NCBI GenBank assembly: GCA_963726715.1
Contig: CAVSDF010000001.1
Span: forward strand, 110,186-174,185
Source: CAVSDF01 sp963726715
Lineage (GTDB): Bacteria > Bacteroidota > Rhodothermia > Rhodothermales > BA12
DNA length: 64,000 nucleotides
Direction of reading: 5' to 3'
How positions within the stretch are numbered: the first letter of the stretch is position 1; each line of letters starts with the position of its first letter. The notes under the pieces are model-generated. The model was not told where the DNA came from. It ran no database searches and saw nothing but the letters and a program-made list of their open reading frames with translations. A program made the translations under genes and the position numbers. Below are positions 1 through 6,451 of this stretch, piece by piece.

Positions 1-1
1 G

Positions 2-772
2 CTCGGCGTCCTCACGCCGCTCACCGCGTTCGCCGTGCTGCGGCGCCTGCGCTTCGACCGCGCCGATGCGGGCGCCCTCGCGGCGCACTACGGGTCGGTT
101 TCGGCGGTCACCTTCCTCGCCGCCATCGCCTACGTGACGGCGTCCGGGCACGCGCCGGAGGGGTTCATGCCGACGCTCGTCGCGCTTCTCGAAGTCCCCG
201 CCATCGTCGTCGGCCTTCTCCTCGCCACCGCGCGTGGAGGCGGTCCGGGTGCCACCGCAAGCGCCGACGCCGCAGGGCGGGCGCCCTGGCGCGTGGCGCT
301 CCACGACGTGCTGACCGGGCGCAGCATCGTGCTTCTCGTCGGCGGCCTCGTCGTCGGGGCGCTGGCCGGGGAGCGGGGGATGGCAGGCGTCGCGCCGTTC
401 TTCGTGGCGGGGTTCCAGGGCGCGCTCACGCTGTTCCTGCTGGAGATGGGCATCGTCGCGGCGGCGCGGCTGCGCGACCTGAAGGCGGTCGGCGGACGGC
501 TCGTGGGGTTTGCGATCGGGATGCCGATCGTCCACGGCGCGCTCGGCGTGGCGGCGGGGCAGGCGTGCGGATTGGGGATCGGCGGAAGCGCGGTGCTCGG
601 GGCGATGGTGTCGAGCGCGAGCTACATCGCCGCGCCCGCCGCCGTCCGGATGGCCCTCCCCGAGGCCTCGCCGACGCTCTACCTGACCGCCGCGCTCGGC
701 ATCACCTTCCCCTTCAACCTGACGCTCGGCCTGCCGCTCTACCTCGCCATGGCGACGTGGCTGGCCGCCTGA
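2..772 (+). CDS. sbtA: SbtA-type sodium-dependent bicarbonate permease, 5' end outside window
   Basis: The frame is open from the first complete codon, so this is the C-terminal 256 residues of a longer gene; the GTG at 35 is internal. It has several hydrophobic segments separated by short loops and one longer polar loop near residues 80-95, matching the SbtA/DUF897 permease family (usually about 320-370 residues). Members import bicarbonate with sodium at the inner membrane. A PII-like gene follows 23 nt downstream, the usual partner of SbtA, which strongly supports the call. In a presumed heterotroph it may feed carboxylases rather than a carboxysome (inference). Confidence 0.82.
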   Translation, partial: LGVLTPLTAFAVLRRLRFDRADAGALAAHYGSVSAVTFLAAIAYVTASGHAPEGFMPTLVALLEVPAIVVGLLLATARGGGPGATASADAAGRAPWRVALHDVLTGRSIVLLVGGLVVGALAGERGMAGVAPFFVAGFQGALTLFLLEMGIVAAARLRDLKAVGGRLVGFAIGMPIVHGALGVAAGQACGLGIGGSAVLGAMVSSASYIAAPAAVRMALPEASPTLYLTAALGITFPFNLTLGLPLYLAMATWLAA

Positions 773-795
773 GCGCGCTCTCCTGACCCTGTTCG

Positions 796-1101
796 ATGAT
801 GGACCTGACCCGGATGACCCTCGTGACGGTCGTTACAGAGCGCCTGATCGCGCCCCAGATCGTCCGCGAGATGCGCACGCTCGGCGCGCGTGGCGTGACG
901 ACGACGGATGTGCACGGCGACGGCACCCGCGGCGTCCACGCGAGCGAGTGGGAGGGCCCGAACGTCAAGATCGAAACCGTCGTGCCCGACGACATCGGCG
1001 AGGCGCTTCTCGCGCACATCGCCGCCCGCTACTTCGCCCACCACGCCGTCATCGTCTACCGCCACGCCGTCGATGTCGTGCGGAGCGAGAAGTACGGCTG
1101 A
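796..1101 (+). CDS. sbtB: PII-like signalling protein, SbtB type
   Basis: A 101-residue protein with the short ferredoxin-like fold of PII relatives. It opens with a hydrophobic strand followed by the LVTVVTE segment, has a Gly/Arg/Ser-rich T-loop region (GDGTRGVHASEWEG, about residues 42-55), and a C-terminal IVYRHAVDVV strand. SbtB-like proteins bind adenine nucleotides and control SbtA at the membrane. It sits 23 nt after the permease on the same strand, so the two are almost certainly cotranscribed. No C-terminal Cys pair is present, so the redox switch described in some cyanobacterial SbtB proteins is absent. Confidence 0.8.
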   Translation: MMDLTRMTLVTVVTERLIAPQIVREMRTLGARGVTTTDVHGDGTRGVHASEWEGPNVKIETVVPDDIGEALLAHIAARYFAHHAVIVYRHAVDVVRSEKYG

Positions 1102-1120
1102 CATTTCCGCCTCGAAGCCC

Positions 1121-1435
1121 GTGCCCTCCGACCTCGCCGTCACCCTCATCGGCTTCGCCGCCGCCTCCATGAGCACGTTCGCGTTCGCGCCGCAGGTGTG
1201 GCGGACGTGGCGCCTCAAGCACACCGAGGGCGTCTCGGTGGGGATGTTCGCGATGCACTTCACCGGCATCGTGCTCTGGTTCAGCTACGGCGCCCTCCGC
1301 GGCGACGCGCCGATCGTGGCTGCAAACGCCATCGCCTTCGTCCTCGTGGCGACGCAGCTGCTGCTCGTGCGGCGGTACCGGGTGCGGGGGCGTGGGGATG
1401 GAGATGGGGATGGTGCCAGGTGGGGGCGTCGTTGA
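1121..1435 (+). CDS. SemiSWEET/PQ-loop sugar transporter
   Basis: A 104-residue protein with three predicted transmembrane helices and the PQ motif in the first helix (TFAFAPQVWRTW, about residues 22-33). A three-helix unit of about 85-100 residues is the size of bacterial SemiSWEET transporters, which dimerise to carry sugars through the inner membrane. The GTG start at 1121 was chosen because it gives the full first helix and lies 20 nt after the SbtB stop; an ATG at 1151 would cut the first helix short. The charged C-terminal tail (GDGDGDG) is low complexity. It probably shares a transcript with the two genes upstream. Confidence 0.75.
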   Translation: MPSDLAVTLIGFAAASMSTFAFAPQVWRTWRLKHTEGVSVGMFAMHFTGIVLWFSYGALRGDAPIVAANAIAFVLVATQLLLVRRYRVRGRGDGDGDGARWGRR

Positions 1436-1683
1436 CGACGCGCCTACGCCCTGGCGGTGATTTCGAGCGCGGGACCCGCCGGGCGTCGGAGGTGGGACAG
1501 AGATCGTGGGCGTGGCATCCGCTGCGGTCCACGCGCGACAAAGGCCGGCGCGGGGCGGCGAGCACCGAGGCAGGCACTGCACGTACGTCAGCGCTACCCC
1601 GCGCCTGCCAGCCATGACGCCGACCGAACCCGACGGCCCGCTCCTCGATGAAGCCGCGGCGGGGGATGCCACCCCCTCACCCC

Positions 1684-2064
1684 ATGCGTGACCTCTCCCC
1701 CGTCGATTTCCACGAGAGCGCTCGCCGTGGCGATGCCGAGGTCCTCGACGCCGGGTTCGACCCTGACCTGTGCGACGCGGGCGACTACACGCTCCTCATG
1801 ATCGCCGCCTACAACGACCGCGCCGAAACCGCCGAACGGCTCCTCGCCCGCGGCGCCGCGCCCGACCGCAGCGTCAACACGCCGCTCATGGGGCTCGCCT
1901 TCAATGGCTACGATGTCCCTGCCGCCCTCGCCGACCGCCTCGGCGCCGCCGCTCCGCCCGAAACGCGCGCGCCCTCCGAACCGCGAGATGCGGCGGAGGG
2001 CGCGGCAGGCGGCCCGTACCAGACGGAACCGGCATCCCGGATGTGCATCCGAACGGTCCCGTAG
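1684..2064 (+). CDS. ankyrin-repeat protein, C-terminus replaced by a dispersed repeat
   Basis: A 126-residue reading frame. Residues about 8-75 hold ankyrin-type repeats (YTLLMIAAYNDRAETAERLL, then NTPLMGLAFNG). ATG 1684 was chosen because the first repeat begins soon after and the preceding bases (CCCCTCACCCC) resemble the C-rich leaders of other starts here. Beyond about residue 95 the ankyrin pattern stops and the last residues are encoded by a dispersed intergenic repeat that also occurs near 28.9 and 39.6 kb. The gene looks truncated by repeat invasion, or uses the repeat as a new end. Partner and role are unknown. Confidence 0.6.
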   Translation: MRDLSPVDFHESARRGDAEVLDAGFDPDLCDAGDYTLLMIAAYNDRAETAERLLARGAAPDRSVNTPLMGLAFNGYDVPAALADRLGAAAPPETRAPSEPRDAAEGAAGGPYQTEPASRMCIRTVP

Positions 2065-2162
2065 GGGCGGTGCTTGCCCTGCCCCGTTGTGTCACCGCAG
2101 CCCCGGCAGGACGCGCGCGCCGGAACGACGCACCCGCAAACCACCGATCTCGTGTCAGGCGA
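2020..2162 (+). repeat. dispersed repeat copy A
   Basis: About 140 bp resembling 28909-29061 (same orientation) and 39607-39719 (inverted). Shared blocks are ATGTGCATYCRAACGG, CGTAGGGGCGG, a GGAACGACGCA-like block, and (with copy B) a TCAGGCGA end. It runs into the stop codon of the minus-strand MarR-OYE gene and supplies the last codons of the ankyrin gene. Confidence 0.65.
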
Positions 2163-3744
2163 CGGTCTCGGTGAGCGCCGGGTAGTCGGTGTAGCCGTCG
2201 GCGAAGCCGTTCGGGCCCGGCGCGTAGAACGTCGCGGGGTCGGGCGTGGCGAGATCGGCGCCCGTGGCGAAGCGCGCGACGAGGTCCGGGTTGGCGATGA
2301 ACGGACGCCCGAAGCCGACGAGGTCCGCCGCGCCGCTCGCGAGCGCCGCCTCGCCGGTCTCGGCGGTGAAGCCGCCCGTGCGGATGAGCGTGCCGCCGTA
2401 GGCGCTGCGGATGGCGTCGGTGGTGGCCTCGGGGACGGCGGCGCCGCCGATGGCGCTGTGGTCGACGAGGTGCAGGTAGCCGATGCCGAGGCCGGCGAGA
2501 TCGGACGCGAGGCGCGCGTAGGTCTCCGCGACGCCGTCGTAGGGCGCCATGTCGCCGTTGAGGCCGTGGGGCGAGAGGCGGATTCCGGTGCGCGCCGCGC
2601 CGATCTCCGCCGCCACCGCGCGCGTCGCCTCGACGGCGAAGCGGACGCGGTTCTCCACCGATCCGCCGTACGCGTCGGTGCGCGTGTTCGAGGCCGGGTT
2701 GAGGAATTGCTCGACGAGGTAGCCGTTGGCGCCGTGCACCTCGACGCCGTCGAAGCCCGCCGCGACGGCGAGGCGCGCGGCGGCGCCGAACTCGGCAATC
2801 GCCGCCTCGACCTCCGCCGTCGTCATCTCGCGCGGCGCGGGCTGCGGCTGCATCCCCTCCTGATCCGTCCACATCTGGCCCGCCGCCGCGACCGACGAGG
2901 GCGCCACGATCTCGGCGCCCTCGGGGAGGTTGTGGCGGTGCGCGACGCGCCCGGTGTGCATGAGCTGCACGACGATGTGCCCGCCGCGCGCGTGGACGGC
3001 GTCGGTGATGGGGCGCCACGCCGCCGCCTGCGCGTCGGTGAAGAGGCCGGGGATGCGGGCGTAGCCGAGGCCGTTCGGCGAGGGCGACGTGCCCTCGGTG
3101 ACGATGAGGCCCGCGCCTGCGCGCTGCGTGTAGTACTCGACCATGAGCGCGTTCGGAACGTTGCCGGGGGCGCGGCTGCGCGTCATCGGCGCCATGACGA
3201 CGTGGTTGGCGAGGCGCATTTCGCCGAGCGTGGCGGGGGCGAGGAGGTGAGGGAGGGTGGGCATGGGGAGGGGGTGTTGAGAGAGCGGGGGGGCGGGCGC
3301 CGGGGCGACGCGCGCGAGGAGATCGGTGAGGGCGGCGAGGTCGGCGCCGGTGAAGCCGGGGAAGTGGCGCGCGGTGGCGGCGTCCATCGGCGCGTCGAGG
3401 GCGGCGAGGAGCGCGTGGCCGCCGGGCGTGAGGTGGCAGCGCACGCACCGTCCGTCGGCGGGGCAGCGGGCGCGCGCGACGAGGCCCTTGGATTCGAGGT
3501 GCCCGAGCAGGCGCGTGATGCCGGGCTCCGGCTCGACCATCCGCTCGCCGAGCATCATCGTCGGGAGCGGCGGCTCGCCCGCCGACGCGGCGCCACGCAG
3601 GATGCGGAGGACGTTGAACTGCTGGAGCGTGAGTCCTTCGCGGTGAACGACCGCCTCCGCCGCCCGCCGCATCCGCGTCGCCGCGCGCACGAGCGCCGCC
3701 ATCGCGGCCTGCTGAGATTTGGTTGACGCGTCAAGCATATCCAC
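2155..3744 (-). CDS. MarR-family regulator fused to Old Yellow Enzyme ene-reductase
   Basis: One uninterrupted 529-codon frame. Residues about 15-150 are a MarR winged helix (LTLQQFNVLRIL, then PGITRLLGHLESKGLV) whose wing has three cysteines at 94, 100 and 103 (CPADGRCVRC). Residues 161-529 are a full-length NADH:flavin oxidoreductase: APMTRSRA, QLMHTGRVAH and the HGANGYL active-site signature. The ATG at 3264 starts the reductase half exactly, preceded by a C-rich leader-like stretch, so internal initiation could also give free enzyme. OYE/NemA enzymes reduce quinones, nitro-compounds and electrophilic alkenes with FMN. No stop in any minus-strand frame separates the halves. GTG 3744, ATG 3738 and ATG 3702 are possible starts; the promoter layout favours one of the latter two. 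Confidence 0.78.
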   Translation of the reverse strand: MDMLDASTKSQQAAMAALVRAATRMRRAAEAVVHREGLTLQQFNVLRILRGAASAGEPPLPTMMLGERMVEPEPGITRLLGHLESKGLVARARCPADGRCVRCHLTPGGHALLAALDAPMDAATARHFPGFTGADLAALTDLLARVAPAPAPPLSQHPLPMPTLPHLLAPATLGEMRLANHVVMAPMTRSRAPGNVPNALMVEYYTQRAGAGLIVTEGTSPSPNGLGYARIPGLFTDAQAAAWRPITDAVHARGGHIVVQLMHTGRVAHRHNLPEGAEIVAPSSVAAAGQMWTDQEGMQPQPAPREMTTAEVEAAIAEFGAAARLAVAAGFDGVEVHGANGYLVEQFLNPASNTRTDAYGGSVENRVRFAVEATRAVAAEIGAARTGIRLSPHGLNGDMAPYDGVAETYARLASDLAGLGIGYLHLVDHSAIGGAAVPEATTDAIRSAYGGTLIRTGGFTAETGEAALASGAADLVGFGRPFIANPDLVARFATGADLATPDPATFYAPGPNGFADGYTDYPALTETVA

Positions 3745-3773
3745 AGGGTACGGACATTTGGTTGACGTGTCAA
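3723..3773 (-). promoter_or_regulatory. twin palindromic operators and promoter of the MarR-OYE gene
   Basis: TTGACGCGTCAA (3723-3734) is a perfect palindrome and TTGACGTGTCAA (3762-3773) differs by one base; both are preceded by TTTGG, so a 17-bp unit is repeated 39 bp apart. On the minus strand TTGACA (3773-3768) is a consensus -35 box lying inside the upstream palindrome; TACCCT follows after 17 bp as a possible -10, predicting a start near 3738. The two sites therefore flank or cover the promoter, as expected for MarR autorepression. Confidence 0.7.
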
Positions 3774-3842
3774 GTAACGAAACGATGCCGATGCCCCCAC
3801 CCGCTACCGCCCGCCACCGGGCAGCCGCACCGACGCCCGGTA

Positions 3843-3865
3843 GAGACGCACCGGCGATGCGTCTC
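3843..3865. repeat. GAGACGCA hairpin repeat
   Basis: GAGACGCA and TGCGTCTC form a perfect 8-bp stem around a 7-nt loop, within TAGAGACGCA...TGCGTCTC. Similar short hairpins are common dispersed repeats in other bacteria (recalled, not checked). It lies between the MarR-OYE promoter and the gene at 3964. Confidence 0.5.
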
Positions 3866-3930
3866 GGTGCGTCCCCGGTGGGTCTGGAGCTGGCGATGGA
3901 GGGGCGTCTCTCCGGCGGTCGTGGTGGACG

Positions 3931-3937
3931 TATGTTG
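3931..3937 (+). promoter_or_regulatory. TATGTTG -7-like element
   Basis: TATGTTG lies 26 nt before the ATG at 3964 and matches the TAnnTTG pattern seen upstream of several genes here. No convincing -33 box was found. Confidence 0.35.
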
Positions 3938-3963
3938 AGCGCAGGGTTCCACCCTCTCCGCCG

Positions 3964-4257
3964 ATGAACCTGCTCGCTGCCCGCACCGACTCGCCTGTTC
4001 CGCCGCGTGTGATGCTGTGGATCTCGGGCGTCCTGGCGCTCGCCAACGTGGCGCTTCTCGTCGCCGGTGGGTGGGATGCGCGGACTGGGAGCGGGCTCGC
4101 GCTGGTGCTCGCCTTCGCGGCGCAGGCGCTCGAACGGCAGGCGGTAGCGGCGCAGCGGCCGGAGCCTGCCCGCAGGTGGCGTGCGGCGAAGATCGCCGGG
4201 CTCGTCGTGAGCGGGGCGCTGCTCTCGGCCACGTGGTACGCACTCTGGGTGTCGTGA
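3964..4257 (+). CDS. small two-helix membrane protein, unknown
   Basis: A 97-residue protein with hydrophobic segments at about residues 17-52 and a C-terminal one at about 76-95, separated by a basic stretch (QPEPARRWRAAK style). No family recognised. It ends 2 nt before the GrpB-like gene, so the two are probably cotranscribed. The topology suggests an inner-membrane protein with a cytoplasmic basic loop (inference). Confidence 0.55.
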   Translation: MNLLAARTDSPVPPRVMLWISGVLALANVALLVAGGWDARTGSGLALVLAFAAQALERQAVAAQRPEPARRWRAAKIAGLVVSGALLSATWYALWVS

Positions 4258-4259
4258 GG

Positions 4260-4814
4260 ATGTCGCCCCGGTCGGATGCCCCGTCGTCCACGCGCATCGC
4301 CGAGGTCGTGCCGTACGATCCGGGCTGGCGGCGCCGGTTCGAGGCGACGGCGGCCGTGCTGCGCGGCGTGCTCGGCGCGAACGTTCTCGCCCTCCACCAC
4401 ATCGGCAGCACGGCGGTGCCGGGGCTTGCCGCCAAGCCCATCGTGGACGTGCTGCCCGTCGTCGCCGATCTCGGCGCCGTCGACCGGGCCGGGGCGGCGA
4501 TGGCGATGGCGGGGTTCGTGGCGCGCGGCGAGAACGGGCTGGCCGGGCGGCGCTACTTCGTCCGCGTCACCGGCGGGCGGCGCACCGACCACGTCCACGT
4601 CTTCGCCGACGGCGACGCGGCCATCGCCCGGCACCTCGCCGTCCGCGACTTCCTGCGGGCGCATCCCGACGAGGCCGCGCGCTACGGCGCCCTCAAAACC
4701 CGACTCGCCTCCGCCGACGCATCGAGCGCCCGCTATGCCGCCGCCAAATCGCCCTTCGTGGCCGATCTCGAATGCCGCGCCCTTGCGTGGGCCGCGCGGT
4801 GTGCAGGCGTGTGA
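4260..4814 (+). CDS. GrpB/UPF0157 nucleotidyltransferase-fold protein
   Basis: A 184-residue protein with family hallmarks: VVPYDPGWRRRFEA near the N-terminus, HHIGSTAVPGLAAKPIVDVL (about residues 44-63, with the GST...D nucleotidyltransferase core) and HVHVF later. GrpB proteins are usually 160-190 residues and belong to the nucleotidyltransferase superfamily; their substrate is not settled. ATG 4260 lies 2 nt after the previous stop, and the PYDP block starts at about residue 18, as expected. Confidence 0.8.
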   Translation: MSPRSDAPSSTRIAEVVPYDPGWRRRFEATAAVLRGVLGANVLALHHIGSTAVPGLAAKPIVDVLPVVADLGAVDRAGAAMAMAGFVARGENGLAGRRYFVRVTGGRRTDHVHVFADGDAAIARHLAVRDFLRAHPDEAARYGALKTRLASADASSARYAAAKSPFVADLECRALAWAARCAGV

Positions 4815-4948
4815 GGACGAACGTTGCTCCGAATCCCGGTCGGACGCCGCCGCGCGCCGGTGCAGAACCGCACGGAGGCGCATCGTCCTCCCCGTCGAAC
4901 GCCGCCGCAGAGGCCGCGTTGGGAGGCGCGTCCCTCGCCTTCCGCCCC

Positions 4949-5701
4949 ATGCCCGACGCTCCCGCCACACGCCCGCCCGCGCGCTACGACGACCTCCGGG
5001 CCGTCTTCGTCAACTGCACCCTCAAGCCGTCGTCGACCGGCGAGGCGTCGCACACCGAGCGGCTCATCGAGCGCTCGCGCGCGGCGATGCGGGCGCAGGG
5101 CGTGACCGTCGAGACGATCCGCGCCGTCGACCACGAGATCGCGCCCGGCGTGCAGCCCGACATGACCGAGCACGGCGCCGCCCGCGACGACTGGCCCGCC
5201 CTCTTCGAGACGATCCGCGCCGCCGACATCCTGGTGCTCGCCAGCCCGATCTGGCTCGGCGAGCGCTCGTCGGTGTGCACGCGCGTCGTCGAACGGCTCT
5301 ACGCGCAGTCGTCGCAGACCAACGAAAAGGGGCAGTACGTCTACTACGGCAAGGTCGGCGGCTGCCTGGTCACCGGCAACGAGGACGGCATCAAGCACGT
5401 CGCGATGGGCGTCCTCTACAGCCTCCAGCACCTCGGCTACACGATCCCGCCGCAGGCCGACGCCGGCTGGATCGGCGAGGCCGGACCCGGCCCGAGCTAC
5501 GGCGACACGCCAGAGGGCGACGGCCCGCCGGTCGGTTTCGACAACGCCTTCACGAAGCGCAACACCGACTTCATGACGTGGAATCTCCTCCACGTGGCGC
5601 GGATGCTCAAGGACGCGGGCGGCATCCCCGCCTACGGCAACGTCCGCGCCGAGTGGGACGCCCGCCACGGCGAGGGGGATGACAGTGGCGATGCCTCCTG
5701 A
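4949..5701 (+). CDS. flavodoxin-fold NAD(P)H-dependent reductase
   Basis: A 250-residue flavodoxin-like protein. AVFVNCTLKPS near residue 18 is the first strand and phosphate-binding loop; ADILVLASPIWLGERSS (about residues 93-109) is the central P-W-loop flavin site of this family. YYGKVGGCLVTGNEDG continues the core. ATG 4949 was chosen because the frame upstream has no family similarity. Members reduce flavins, quinones or iodinated/azo compounds; the substrate here is unknown. It stands alone, with about 130 nt upstream lacking a clear promoter. Confidence 0.75.
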   Translation: MPDAPATRPPARYDDLRAVFVNCTLKPSSTGEASHTERLIERSRAAMRAQGVTVETIRAVDHEIAPGVQPDMTEHGAARDDWPALFETIRAADILVLASPIWLGERSSVCTRVVERLYAQSSQTNEKGQYVYYGKVGGCLVTGNEDGIKHVAMGVLYSLQHLGYTIPPQADAGWIGEAGPGPSYGDTPEGDGPPVGFDNAFTKRNTDFMTWNLLHVARMLKDAGGIPAYGNVRAEWDARHGEGDDSGDAS

Positions 5702-5761
5702 CGCTGCGCCAACCACGTCCGGTTCGCCGGGGGTACGCCGCCCGCGCCATCGCCGCGATCG

Positions 5762-5932
5762 TCAAGAGGCGGCGTGAGCCCACGCCGTGGTGCCGGGCGC
5801 GAGGCCGATCATCGTGCCGAAGAGGAGTTCGAGCTTGACCTCCATGTTCAACACGGTGCGTGCCACGAGCATGAGGACACGCATGACGGCGCCGCTGACG
5901 ACGCCAGCGACGAAGGCTTCTCCGGTCTTCAT
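5762..5932 (-). pseudogene. 56-codon fragment of a small membrane protein
   Basis: From the ATG at 5932 the frame reads MKTGEAFVAGVVSGAVMRVL, then LLFGTMIGLAPGTTAW, and stops after 56 codons. This resembles the start of DUF6789-like membrane proteins (normally about 140 residues), recalled by pattern only. Only 60 nt remain before the neighbouring gene, so the rest is missing. A C-rich leader precedes the ATG, supporting a once-real start. Either a remnant or a genuine micro-membrane protein. Confidence 0.35.
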
Positions 5933-6451
5933 GACGAGATTGGGGATGGGGGAGAGGGAATCCGGCACTGCGAACGAGGCAGCATCACGTTCGACATCGG
6001 ACTCCGAGGCCCGTCCCGGACACGGTACCACCCCAGCCGAGGCGGCTGCGGGCGAGCCGCGCTCCGAAGCTGCGGACGTCGTGGAGGCAGGCGACTCGCA
6101 CGATCGAGACGCCGGCGCCGCCGGTGCCGTCGTCTCCGCTCGCCGTGGCGGCAGAGTCGCGGCGGCGATGCGGTGCCCTCCTGGCAGGGCGGTTGCGTTC
6201 TCGGCCCACGCCCTTCAAACTCGGCGCCGCGCGAGAGTAGCCTCAGCGGGGGCGATGGGGACTCTCCCGGCACTGCTGTGATGGAAAGCACAAGCGAGGC
6301 GGACAAGGTCTGACGGTTGTTGTGACGCACCTGTTCGGTGGTATCGTGGCGCGTGCGCCATCCGATCGTGACGGGCCTGTCGTGCCGGATGCGGCGCGCC
6401 GCCGACATCGCGGCGCGTCTCCACGAATCTCCCTCCTTCCGCCGACCCCCG
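5933..6451. other. intergenic region upstream of mscS
   Basis: About 520 bp with no convincing gene on either strand. Open frames here are antisense products of GC-rich sequence. No tRNA, strong terminator or dispersed repeat was recognised. Confidence 0.5.

Noticed and set aside
2074..3726. A 550-codon plus-strand open frame opposite the MarR-OYE gene
   Set aside because: Shadow frame of a clear minus-strand protein; composition is RRGEE-like and without any motif.
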